In this document: piece after piece, positions 1-7,696 of the stretch | Layout of the letters: the number at the start of each line of letters is the position of its first letter | Numbering within the stretch: the stretch's first letter is position 1 | Assembly (NCBI GenBank): GCA_002706405.1 | Contig: PALN01000074.1 | Coordinates: 1 to 40,384, forward strand | DNA: 40,384 nt | Direction: 5' to 3' | Source: Rhodospirillaceae bacterium | GTDB taxonomy: Bacteria; Pseudomonadota; Alphaproteobacteria; Rhodospirillales; Casp-alpha2 | Program-made: the position numbers and the translations under genes | The notes under the pieces: model-generated | The model's input: the letters and a program-made list of their open reading frames with translations, nothing else | Told to the model about the DNA's origin: nothing | The model's database searches: none

Positions 1-62
1 CCAGCCTAGCATTCCGGCGGGGGCCTGCCTTGATCTGGGTTAAGTCCCGCCGGCGATCAGGT

Positions 63-118
63 GCCTGGGATCATGTGGCCGGGATCATGTGCCCGGGATC
101 ATGTGCCCGGGATCATGT
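63..118. repeat. Four tandem copies of a 14-bp unit
   Basis: Four head-to-tail copies of a 14-base unit close to GCCCGGGATCATGT occupy 63-76, 77-90, 91-104 and 105-118. The last two copies are identical; the first two differ at one or two bases near the start of the unit. The array sits at the 3' end of the flavin reductase gene, whose TGA stop (113-115, minus strand) lies in the last copy. It looks like a slippage-type short tandem repeat. No function can be assigned. Confidence 0.9.
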
Positions 119-754
119 GTAAGGATGAAAGCCCGGCCGTTCCATGGTGAACACGGTGTCGTCGGTCACTTCCGAATAGTCCTGATAGCCCATGCGCGCG
201 ATGGGGTGCAGCTTGCCGATGTCGATCTGGCCGTTGTCCATGATCAGGTCGTCGGCGATATGGATGCCCACGACTTCGCCGAACACCACGGTGTAAAGGT
301 GTTCGCCCTTGGTGTTGGGCAGTTCCACCGACTGCACGACCTTGCATTCGAACTGGATCGGCGATTCCTTGACGCGCGGCGGCTTGACCAGGGTCGAGGC
401 GATGGGCGTCAGCCCGGCCAGGGCCATTTCGTCCTGATCCGGGCCCAGGTCGGCGGAGGTCTGGTTCATGGCCTCGCGGGTGTCCCAGGTCGCGAAGTTA
501 TGCACGAATTCGCCGGTTTCCAGTGCGTTGCGCAGGGAATCCTTGCGCCCGTCGGTCCCTTCGATGCGGCTGGCACCGGCCGAGAACATGACGGTCGGCG
601 GGTTGTAGGCGACGCCGTTGAAAAAGCTGTAGGGCGCCAGGTTCACGTTGCCCGCCTGATCGACGGTGGTGATCCAACCGATGGGCCGGGGCACGACCAG
701 GCTGTTGAAGGGGTTCTTGGCCAGACCGTGGCCGTCCTTGGGCTCGTAAAACAT
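113..754 (-). CDS. Flavin reductase-like protein (FMN-binding split barrel)
   Basis: The 213-residue product matches the flavin reductase-like family, soluble proteins that bind FMN in a split beta-barrel and may reduce flavin or act as small oxidoreductases. Family hallmarks visible are the N-terminal PRPIGWITT stretch (about 23-31), NLAPYSFFN (about 38-46) and the NPPTVMFS strand (about 52-59), followed by the middle part with FVHNFA. Length is typical. The ATG at 754 is preceded by GGAAA at a good distance, which supports this start. The stop codon falls inside a 14-bp tandem repeat. It lies just downstream of the MFS transporter gene on the same strand, so the two may be co-transcribed, but the substrate is not predictable. 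Confidence 0.85.
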   Translation of the reverse strand: MFYEPKDGHGLAKNPFNSLVVPRPIGWITTVDQAGNVNLAPYSFFNGVAYNPPTVMFSAGASRIEGTDGRKDSLRNALETGEFVHNFATWDTREAMNQTSADLGPDQDEMALAGLTPIASTLVKPPRVKESPIQFECKVVQSVELPNTKGEHLYTVVFGEVVGIHIADDLIMDNGQIDIGKLHPIARMGYQDYSEVTDDTVFTMERPGFHPYT

Positions 755-787
755 GGGTATTTCCTTTTAGGCTGGAGCGCGTGAGCG

Positions 788-1993
788 TCAGAGGCGGGCT
801 TTGCGGTATAATCCATACCACAGAAGACCCGCCGCCTGCATCGCGGCGACGATCAGGAAGGCCGCACGGTAGCCTTCGGGCGCGAAATGGCCGGGGGTCG
901 GTTCGGGCCATTGATAGATGATTTCGCCGATCCCCCACTGCACGGCGAAGGCGCCGAAGAACACCATGACGTTAAGCCCGGTGACGACGCGCCCGGTCAA
1001 TTCCTTGGGGAAGGTCTGGGACAGCACCGTATAGGGCAGGATGCCGAAGGTCCCGAACAGGCCGAAGGCGTACCACACGGGCGTCGTGTCATTGAGCGGA
1101 TCGAGGGCGATCACCGCCAGCGCGATGGTGAACATCGTCATGCCGAAGACGGCCACGGCCATGGTGCGGATGCCGGCACGGGCCAGCCGGTCGGCGATCC
1201 ATCCCATGGAGATGAAGCCCACGACCATGAAGGCGGCGATGAACAGAAGGCCCGTCGCCATTTCCGACTGCTCCAGGCCCGCGACGTCGCGCAGCCAGGG
1301 GCCGGACCACAGGGACTGCACGCCGAGATAGCCGCTTTGCACCAGGACCGAGGCCGGGGCCACGCGCTTGAACGCCGGGTCGGCGAACACGCGCTTGATG
1401 CCCTGGATCATCTCGGCCAGGGTTTCCGTGCTTTCCGTGCGGTCGCGCTTGGGCACGGCCAGGAACAGATAGGCCGCCGCCGCCAGGGTCACCCCGGCCA
1501 GAATGAAGAACACGCCGCGCCAGTCGGTGAACGATAGAGCCATCTCCACGGGCTTGGTCGCGGTCAAGGCTCCCATGCCGCCGAACGCCATGTGGATGCC
1601 GGTGATCAGCGACTGGCGCTCCGCCGGTACCCAATGGGAATAGGCCTTGAATGCCGCCATCAGGCAGGCCGAGGTGCCGAAGCCGATCATCGCCCGCCCG
1701 ACGACCAGGCCCGGCGTGCTGCCGGCCATGCCGAACACCAGGGCGCCGGCGGCGGCGATCACCAGAAGCGCCGCCTCGACCTTTCTCGGGCCGTAACGGT
1801 CCAACAGGATGCCGAGCGGCAGCTGGAAGGCGGCGAAGGCGAAGAAATTGGCGCTGGTCAAAAGCCCCAGGTCCGCCGCCGTCAGGCCGAGATCGGCGAT
1901 CAGGTTGGGCGCGATCACGGCGTTCACCACCCGGAACAGGTAGCTCAGGAAATAGCCGAACGCGAAGGGAAGAAAGACCTGAAAGACGATCAT
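788..1993 (-). CDS. Major facilitator superfamily transporter
   Basis: This predicts a 401-residue inner-membrane protein with about twelve hydrophobic segments. The loop between helices 2 and 3 carries DRYGPRK, the MFS signature, and a second DR-containing loop (IADRLARAG) lies in the C-terminal half, as expected for a duplicated 6+6 helix carrier. I chose the ATG at 1993 because the first transmembrane segment (MIVFQVFLPFAFGYF) starts there; the frame stays open upstream but encodes a non-hydrophobic, cysteine-containing stretch that does not look like MFS. No strong ribosome binding site is visible. Substrate unknown. The flavin reductase-like gene follows after 33 bases. Confidence 0.85.
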   Translation of the reverse strand: MIVFQVFLPFAFGYFLSYLFRVVNAVIAPNLIADLGLTAADLGLLTSANFFAFAAFQLPLGILLDRYGPRKVEAALLVIAAAGALVFGMAGSTPGLVVGRAMIGFGTSACLMAAFKAYSHWVPAERQSLITGIHMAFGGMGALTATKPVEMALSFTDWRGVFFILAGVTLAAAAYLFLAVPKRDRTESTETLAEMIQGIKRVFADPAFKRVAPASVLVQSGYLGVQSLWSGPWLRDVAGLEQSEMATGLLFIAAFMVVGFISMGWIADRLARAGIRTMAVAVFGMTMFTIALAVIALDPLNDTTPVWYAFGLFGTFGILPYTVLSQTFPKELTGRVVTGLNVMVFFGAFAVQWGIGEIIYQWPEPTPGHFAPEGYRAAFLIVAAMQAAGLLWYGLYRKARL

Positions 1994-2020
1994 GGATGGG
2001 CCTATATTATCGTTGAAAAC

Positions 2021-2041
2021 CCACCGGAAGGCAGCCGGTGG
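2021..2041. promoter_or_regulatory. Perfect dyad between MFS and cyclase genes
   Basis: CCACCGG (2021-2027) and CCGGTGG (2035-2041) form a perfect 7-base inverted repeat around a 7-base centre, in the space between the diverging MFS and cyclase genes. On the minus strand it is followed by GTTTTC and an AT-rich stretch that could hold a -10 element (ATAATATAGG, complement of 2001-2010) just before the MFS start. The dyad would then overlap the -35 region, which suggests an operator; a hairpin in the transcript is the alternative. Confidence 0.4.
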
Positions 2042-2124
2042 GGGCGATGACCTTGCGCCAAACACTTCCCGAAGGCAAGCACAGGGCCGGAAAGTCCTTA
2101 GGCGTACATATAGGTAGGAAACAC

Positions 2125-3375
2125 ATGGGGCCAAGCGGTGGCTTTCCCTACGGCGATTGGGAGCGGGACATCCAGGCGATCAGCGATTGGCTGGTGGCTG
2201 AGGCGCTGGGCCGTGTCCAACTGCGCCCGCTGCTGGCCGGTTTCTGCGATGCCATGAACGCGGCCGGGCTGCCGGTTCTGCGCGCCATTTCGGCGCTCAG
2301 CACGCTGCATCCCATGTATGTGGCCCATACCTATACCTACGTTCGCGGGCGCGGCAACGTGACCGAGGACATCCCCCACGGCGCGCACAACACCGACGCC
2401 TGGCAGAAAAGCCCGCTGAAAACCATGTTCGACAACGACCTCACCGAATGCCGTTTCGACCTGACAGATCCCAAGCAGGTCGCCCCCTATCCCCTGTTGG
2501 GGGAAGCCCTGGAACTGGGCGGTACCGATTACGTCGGCTTCCTGACGCCCTTCGTGACAGGGGTCGACGTGCCGGATTCCGTCCATGATCTTGACGGTCT
2601 GATGACGTCCTGGGTGACGGATCGGCCGGACGGGTTTTCGGCCAAGCATCTGCGGGCTCTCAGGCGCCTGGTGCCGCGCTTCGCGCTGGCCGCCAAGCTG
2701 GCCAAGCGCGAGGAAACGGCGCTCAACATCGTCACCGCCTATATGGGCCGGGACGCCGGGTGCCGGGTGCTGAACGGCCAGATCAAGCTGGGCGACGGCC
2801 AGGTCATTCCCTCCGTCATCTGGTATTCGGACATGCGCAATTCGACCGAACTGTGCGAAAGCCTGAGTCATGGCGAGTACCTTGCCGTGCTCAACCAGTA
2901 TTTCGCCTGCACCGCCGGTGCCGTGATGGACGGCGGCGGCGAGGTTCTGCGCTTTGTCGGCGATGCGGTGCTGGCGATCTTTCCGATCGGCGAGGACGGC
3001 GCCTACAGCCCCGAGGAAGCCTGCGCCAAGGCCTTGGCGGCGGCCGGCCGGGCCGAGGAAATGCTGGAAAAGATCAATGCGGAGCGCCGCGCCGAGGGCC
3101 ATCCGGAACTGGATTTCGGGCTCGGCCTGCATGTGGGTGAAGTCATGTACGGCAACATCGGCGTGCCCGCGCGGGTCGAGTTTTCGGTGACCGGTCCGGC
3201 GGCCAACGAGGTCGCGCGGCTTGAAAACCTGACCAAGGAAACAGGCAACCGGGTCGTCGTGTCGGCGCGGTTTGCCCAACACCTGGATGTCGACTGGCGG
3301 CCCCTGGGTGCGCATCGCCTGCGCGGCGTTTCCGGCGAACAGGAAGTGTTTGCGCCGCCCATGGCGCGCTGTTAA
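2125..3375 (+). CDS. Class III adenylate/guanylate cyclase
   Basis: The 416-residue product has a class III nucleotide cyclase domain at about 225-400, which would make cAMP or cGMP from ATP or GTP. Both metal-binding aspartates are present: D236 in YSDMRNST and D280 in FVGDAV. The transition-state pair N361 and R365 is present in GPAANEVARLE. At the position that helps choose the base this protein has Ser354 (FSVTG), so ATP versus GTP cannot be told. The first 200 residues are soluble and of unknown sensory type. The ATG at 2125 follows AGGTAGGA (2112-2119) and was preferred over the upstream open frame. The facing gene encodes a channel with a cyclic-nucleotide-binding domain, a possible target. 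Confidence 0.9.
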   Translation: MGPSGGFPYGDWERDIQAISDWLVAEALGRVQLRPLLAGFCDAMNAAGLPVLRAISALSTLHPMYVAHTYTYVRGRGNVTEDIPHGAHNTDAWQKSPLKTMFDNDLTECRFDLTDPKQVAPYPLLGEALELGGTDYVGFLTPFVTGVDVPDSVHDLDGLMTSWVTDRPDGFSAKHLRALRRLVPRFALAAKLAKREETALNIVTAYMGRDAGCRVLNGQIKLGDGQVIPSVIWYSDMRNSTELCESLSHGEYLAVLNQYFACTAGAVMDGGGEVLRFVGDAVLAIFPIGEDGAYSPEEACAKALAAAGRAEEMLEKINAERRAEGHPELDFGLGLHVGEVMYGNIGVPARVEFSVTGPAANEVARLENLTKETGNRVVVSARFAQHLDVDWRPLGAHRLRGVSGEQEVFAPPMARC

Positions 3376-3453
3376 AGCAATTCCGGGAGCAAGAAACTGG
3401 GTATCAACAAAAACGGCAACGGGACGGGATACTGGCATGGGGCCAAGCGCTTC

Positions 3454-4002
3454 ATGCGCTACAAGCTCGTCGTGCCGATGAAGCGCAGCCCCCATCCGCC
3501 GGAATATACCGCGCGCGGCGTGTTCTGGGGGGTGTTCTGGGGTCTGACGCCGCTGGTCGGCATTCAGATGCCCATCGTCACCGCCCATTGGCTGCTGTTC
3601 CGCCTGCACCCCAAGACCAGCTTCCACCTGATCCAGGGCTTGGCCTGGGTGTGGATTTCCAACGTCTTCACCATGGTGCCCATGTATTACGGCTTCTATG
3701 TCACCGGACAGGTGATGCTGGGCCGCTTCCGACATGTGTCGGGCTACGATTCCTTCTCCAAGCTGTTCAATTTCGCCGCCTGGCAGGAAGACACCTTCTG
3801 GGAGACGATCACCCATTATTTCGAATACGTCTGGGAACAGTTCGGCTTGCCGCTGGCCGTCGGCTGGATTCCCTGGGCCGTTGCCGGCGGCTGGGTCGGC
3901 TATCGGCTGTCGCTGAAAATCATCCGCGATCGCCGCCAGCGCATCCTGGCCAAGCGCCTGCGCGATTCCTTGGCGGCGGACGACACCGCCCCTGGCGCCT
4001 AG
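3454..4002 (+). CDS. DUF2062 membrane protein
   Basis: A DUF2062 protein, recognisable by HPPEYTARGVFWGVFWGLTPLVGIQMP, where the small-residue/GLTP region enters the first membrane segment. Two or three further hydrophobic stretches follow (about 60-85 and 130-150), and the C-terminus is basic. The biochemical role of DUF2062 proteins is unknown. The first ATG is 3454, but the frame is open back to 3376 and the upstream codons read sensibly (YWHGAKRF before MRYK). GGGAG at 3385-3389 is well placed for a CTG at 3397, so the real start may be upstream and non-standard. The gene ends on the same CTAG as the facing channel gene. Confidence 0.75.
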   Translation: MRYKLVVPMKRSPHPPEYTARGVFWGVFWGLTPLVGIQMPIVTAHWLLFRLHPKTSFHLIQGLAWVWISNVFTMVPMYYGFYVTGQVMLGRFRHVSGYDSFSKLFNFAAWQEDTFWETITHYFEYVWEQFGLPLAVGWIPWAVAGGWVGYRLSLKIIRDRRQRILAKRLRDSLAADDTAPGA

Positions 4003-5213
4003 GCGCGGGGGTCCTTCGCGACCTCGGTTTCCTGTTCCGCTCGGCGGTCTCTGACCGCCGTTTCGATCTTGTGGCGGAAATCGATATCGTCCTCGGACAA
4101 TCTGTCGAAATCATCCTTGGCCAGGCGCAGCAGCCGGCAGTCGGTTACGCAATGCACGCGAACCAAGCGCGGCGCGTCCCGGTAAAGCGCCATTTCGCCG
4201 AAGAACTCGCCGGCGCTCAGTTCGATGGCGCGGCCCGGCAGATGCACGCGCACGGTGCCGCTCAGGATGAAGTACATGGCATCCGCCGGGTCCCCCTTGG
4301 TGAACACGGTGCTGCCCGCCGGCAGGCGCCGGGACTGCAGCCGGCGGACGATCTGTTCGATCTGTACCGGGCCCAGGTGGGAAAACGCCGGCACGCCCGA
4401 CACCATGCCGAAGGAGATGACGAAGTCGCGCTGATGGATGTCCCGGGAAAAGGCCGAGGCGATGATGCCGATGGGGATGGCGAACATGCCGAGCCCGAAG
4501 ACCATCATGGCGCCGCCGACGATCTTGCCGAGCACCGTGACCGGCACGATATCGCCGTAGCCGACGGTGGTCAGGGTCGCGAGTCCCCACCACATGGCAT
4601 GGGGGATCGAGGCGAAGGCGTCCGGCTGAACCGGGTGTTCCAGGTGAAAGACGATGGTCGAGCACACGACCAGAAGCCCCAGCATGACGATCAGCGCCCC
4701 CCCCAGGGCGCGCCATTCCTCGGCCAGGACGCGCATCAGGGTGTTCAGGCCCGGCGAATAACGCGCCAGCTTCAGCATGCGGAGCAGCCGGAAAACCCTG
4801 AGCACCCGCAGATCCGCCGCGGGGATGAACAGCGACAGGTAGAAGGGCGCGATCGCCAGCAGATCGATCAGCAGATAGGGCCCCATGGCGAACCGCAGGC
4901 GGCCGAGAAAGGCGCCGTGGCGGGCGACCGGCGGATGTTCGACGGCGACCCACAGACGGGCCAGGTATTCGACCGTGAACACGGCGACGGAAACGCGGTC
5001 GAAGACAAGAAACAATTGGCCGTGCGCGACATCCAAATCGGGCACGGTCTCCAGGGTCACGGCCAGTACGTTGGCGACGATCAGGACCACCATGGCCGTG
5101 TCGAATATCCGCGATCCGGTGTTGTCCGGACGGCTGGCTTCGATCAGGTAATAAATCCGGCGCCGCAGGGTCACGTCTGCCTGCCTTGTTCCGTTGCGGG
5201 TATTTGCGTGCAC
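3999..5213 (-). CDS. Cyclic-nucleotide-gated potassium channel (MloK1-like)
   Basis: A 404-residue inner-membrane channel with the layout of MloK1-type channels. S1-S6 lie at about 35-255. S4 carries spaced arginines (R136, R139, R142, R145, K148). The pore holds the potassium selectivity filter TTVGYGD (215-221). A cyclic-nucleotide-binding domain spans about 296-395, with the phosphate-binding cassette FGEMALYRDAPR (338-349), including R349, which corresponds to the phosphate-contacting arginine of this fold. Known relatives open on binding cAMP or cGMP. The start is GTG at 5213. An FNR/FixK-like box lies 30 bases upstream. Its 3' end overlaps the DUF2062 gene by four bases, and the cyclase gene lies beyond that, so a common cyclic-nucleotide circuit is plausible. 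Confidence 0.9.
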   Translation of the reverse strand: MHANTRNGTRQADVTLRRRIYYLIEASRPDNTGSRIFDTAMVVLIVANVLAVTLETVPDLDVAHGQLFLVFDRVSVAVFTVEYLARLWVAVEHPPVARHGAFLGRLRFAMGPYLLIDLLAIAPFYLSLFIPAADLRVLRVFRLLRMLKLARYSPGLNTLMRVLAEEWRALGGALIVMLGLLVVCSTIVFHLEHPVQPDAFASIPHAMWWGLATLTTVGYGDIVPVTVLGKIVGGAMMVFGLGMFAIPIGIIASAFSRDIHQRDFVISFGMVSGVPAFSHLGPVQIEQIVRRLQSRRLPAGSTVFTKGDPADAMYFILSGTVRVHLPGRAIELSAGEFFGEMALYRDAPRLVRVHCVTDCRLLRLAKDDFDRLSEDDIDFRHKIETAVRDRRAEQETEVAKDPRA

Positions 5214-5242
5214 CAGCTTATCCGCCGGCGCCCGGCCATGGA

Positions 5243-5256
5243 TTGACCAGCGTCAA
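5243..5256 (-). promoter_or_regulatory. FNR/FixK-type binding box upstream of the channel gene
   Basis: TTGACCAGCGTCAA is a perfect palindrome that fits the TTGAY-N4-RTCAA pattern of FNR/FixK-family regulators; counting the next base on each side it is ATTGAC-N4-GTCAAT. It sits between the radC stop and the channel GTG start, 30 bases before that start, so it could control the channel gene. A short hairpin at the 3' end of radC is the alternative, but there is no T-run after it. Confidence 0.5.
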
Positions 5257-5991
5257 TCAAAGATAACCCATGTCACGAAACGACGTATGGCCCGATTTGG
5301 CGATGATCAAATGGTCGTGCAGGATGATGCCCATGCTTTTCGCGGCCTCGGCGACCTGGCGGGTCATGTCGATGTCGGCCTGGGACGGCGTCGGGTCGCC
5401 GGAGGGATGGTTGTGAACCATGATCAGGGCGGCCGCCTGCAGTTCCAGGGCGCGCTTCACGACCTCGCGCGGATACAGCGGCGTGTGGTCGATGGTGCCG
5501 CGCCATTGCACCTCGTCCTTGATCAGCACGTTCTTGCGGTTGAGGAACAGCACGCGGAAATGTTCGCGGCCTTCGCGGCTCATGGCCGTGCGGCAGTATT
5601 TCAGCAGCTTGTCCCAATTGCTCAGCACGGGGGCCGCCGCCATTTCGTCGCGGGCCAGGCGTTCGGCCGCCGCCGCCACGGTCTTGAGCGCGATGACGAC
5701 GGCGTCGCCGGCACCCGGCACCTGGCGGACCAGCGCGGCCTCCGCCGTCACCACCTCGGCGAAGGAGCCGAAACGGTCCAGCAGGTCCTTGGCCAGCGGC
5801 TTGACGTCGCGCCGGGGCAGGGCCTGAAACAGCAGCAGTTCCAGAAGTTCGTAATCGGCCAGTTGGTCGCCCCCGGTCTTCAGGAAGCGGTCCTTCAGGC
5901 GTTGGCGATGGCCGTGAAAATGGGGAGTCTTGGCCGCACTTGCGGCAGCATCGGGGGGCGTTTCAGGCTTGTCGTCCTCGCCCGTCGCCAC
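5257..5991 (-). CDS. radC: RadC family JAB-domain protein
   Basis: A 244-residue RadC family protein. An N-terminal helix-hairpin-helix part (about 30-110, with [15 protein letters not shown]) is followed by a JAB/MPN domain whose metalloprotease motif is visible as [14 protein letters not shown] (193-206), with H193, H195 and D206 as expected zinc ligands. RadC was named as a DNA repair protein, but that role has been questioned and the true substrate is uncertain. The start is GTG at 5991, 14 bases after the map stop, so the two genes are probably co-transcribed; map-radC is a common alphaproteobacterial pair. Confidence 0.93.
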   Translation of the reverse strand: MATGEDDKPETPPDAAASAAKTPHFHGHRQRLKDRFLKTGGDQLADYELLELLLFQALPRRDVKPLAKDLLDRFGSFAEVVTAEAALVRQVPGAGDAVVIALKTVAAAAERLARDEMAAAPVLSNWDKLLKYCRTAMSREGREHFRVLFLNRKNVLIKDEVQWRGTIDHTPLYPREVVKRALELQAAALIMVHNHPSGDPTPSQADIDMTRQVAEAAKSMGIILHDHLIIAKSGHTSFRDMGYL

Positions 5992-6005
5992 CGGCCCGCT
6001 CCGGA

Positions 6006-6827
6006 TCAGACCTTGTAAGGCGGCCGGTCCAGGCCCTTGGGCGACAGGGTAAAGACCTCATACCCGTCCTTGGTCACGCCGATGGAATGTTCGAACTGGG
6101 CCGAAAGCGAGCGGTCCTTGGTCACGGCGGTCCAGCCGTCGGCCAGGATCTTCACGTCGAACTTACCGGCGTTGATCATCGGCTCGATGGTGAAGAACAT
6201 TCCTTCGTGCAGGACGTCGCCGTCGCCGGCGCGCCCGAAATGCATGATGTTGGGCGCATCGTGGAACACCTTGCCCAGGCCGTGGCCGCAGAAATCGCGC
6301 ACCACGGAATAGCGCCGCGCTTCGGCATGGCTTTGGATCGCCTGCCCGATGTCGCCCAGGCGTGCGCCCGGACGCACCATCTTGATGCCTTCCCACATCG
6401 CCTCGAAGGTGGCGTCGACCAGGTTTGCGGCCTTCACCTTGGGCTTGCCGACATGGAACATGCGCGAGGTGTCGCCGTGCCAGCCGTCGACGATGACGGT
6501 GACGTCGATGTTGATGCAGTCCCCGTCTTCCAGAACCTTCGGCCCGGGAATGCCGTGGCAGACCACATGGTTGACCGACGTGCAGATGGATTTCGGGAAG
6601 CCGCGGTAATTCAGCGGGGCGGCAATGGCGCCGTGATCGGTGATGTACTGATGGCAGAGTTCGTCCAGGCGTTCCGTCGTCACGCCGGGCTGAACGTGCG
6701 GCACGATCATGTCGAGCGTTTCCGCCGCCAGCCGTCTGGCCGCGCGCATGCCCGCGAAGCCTTCGGGCCCGTGGATCTTGATCTGGCGACCGTCGCGGGC
6801 CGGCACGGTTTTGACGAATTCTTTCAT
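6006..6827 (-). CDS. map: Methionine aminopeptidase, type I
   Basis: Removes the initiator methionine from new proteins in the cytoplasm. All metal ligands and the catalytic histidine of type I enzymes are present: H91 (VVCHGIP), D108, D119 (HGDTSRMF), H182 (CGHGLG), E215 (FTIEPM) and E246 (QFEHS), with spacings nearly identical to the E. coli enzyme. Length (273) is normal; a few extra residues precede the domain. ATG at 6827. It lies between sfsA and radC on the minus strand, with about 105 non-coding bases separating it from sfsA. Confidence 0.97.
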   Translation of the reverse strand: MKEFVKTVPARDGRQIKIHGPEGFAGMRAARRLAAETLDMIVPHVQPGVTTERLDELCHQYITDHGAIAAPLNYRGFPKSICTSVNHVVCHGIPGPKVLEDGDCINIDVTVIVDGWHGDTSRMFHVGKPKVKAANLVDATFEAMWEGIKMVRPGARLGDIGQAIQSHAEARRYSVVRDFCGHGLGKVFHDAPNIMHFGRAGDGDVLHEGMFFTIEPMINAGKFDVKILADGWTAVTKDRSLSAQFEHSIGVTKDGYEVFTLSPKGLDRPPYKV

Positions 6828-6931
6828 GGTGTCTCAAATAGGTCGTGAATATGGATTGGCAACCCCAACGGGCGGTCCGCGACCGTTTTATCAGACCTTT
6901 TCCCCGGGCGCGACCAGTTCCGCGTGTGCCG

Positions 6932-7639
6932 TTACGGCGCGATCGGCACGGGGCTGCTCAGTGAAATGTCCTTGGGCGTCACCTTGCAGCGGTAACACAG
7001 GACCTCGACCCCTTTCATGCGCGCCTCTTCCAGACCGTCCGCATAGGCCGGGTCGATGTCGCCGGCGACTTCGAAGCGGTTGCCGTCCTCGCGCTGAACC
7101 AGATAGAGCATCACCGCGCGGTGACCCTGGGCGACCATGTCGGCCAGTTCGACCAGATGCTTGGCGCCGCGCGAGGTCACGCCATCGGGAAATTCCAGCG
7201 GCCCGTCGGCCAGGTCGCGGCGCATGGTGACGTTCTTGATCTCGACATAGCAAAGGCCCTTTTTGGGGTCTTCCAGCAGGATGTCGATGCGCGAATTCTG
7301 GCCGTATTTGACCTCGCGCCGCAGGGTTTCGTAGCCGGTCAGCTCGGCGACCTTTCCGGCCTCGATGGCTTCGGCGACGATGGCGTTGGGCAGGGCCGTG
7401 TTGATGCCGACCAGGGTCTTGCCGATGCGGATCAGCTCCCAGGTCCATTTCAGCTTGCGATCCGGGTTGGCGGCCGGGCTGATCCAGACTTCCGCGCCCG
7501 GCTCGTTGACCGACAGCATGGACCCGGAATTGGCGCAATGCGCGGTGACGACGGTGCCGTCGGCCAGGGTCACGTCGGCCATGAAGCGCTTGTAGCGCTT
7601 GACCAGGGTGCCTTTGACGAGAGGAGCGTGAAACTTCAT
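6932..7639 (-). CDS. sfsA: SfsA family DNA/RNA-binding protein
   Basis: The 235-residue protein matches SfsA (sugar fermentation stimulation) over its full length: HCANSGSM, the LVGINTALPN stretch, the SRIDILL strand, the YVEIKNVT motif and the late RGAKHLVEL segment. SfsA proteins have an OB-like N-terminal part and a nuclease-like fold; the physiological role is unclear. I chose the ATG at 7639 (MKFHAPLVKGTLVKRYKRF), the usual family start; the ORF could extend 12 codons upstream, but these residues look non-native. It lies upstream of map in the same direction. Confidence 0.93.
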   Translation of the reverse strand: MKFHAPLVKGTLVKRYKRFMADVTLADGTVVTAHCANSGSMLSVNEPGAEVWISPAANPDRKLKWTWELIRIGKTLVGINTALPNAIVAEAIEAGKVAELTGYETLRREVKYGQNSRIDILLEDPKKGLCYVEIKNVTMRRDLADGPLEFPDGVTSRGAKHLVELADMVAQGHRAVMLYLVQREDGNRFEVAGDIDPAYADGLEEARMKGVEVLCYRCKVTPKDISLSSPVPIAP

Positions 7640-7696
7640 GGCCGGAAAGCTACTCCCCGCCCCGGAACATTTCAACGCCGAGGTCTCGGCGGCACG

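Noticed and set aside
2098..3816. A 572-codon minus-strand ORF across the cyclase and DUF2062 genes.
   Set aside because: Rich in His/Gln/Arg/Gly as expected for an antisense shadow of high-GC coding DNA, while the plus strand encodes clear domains.
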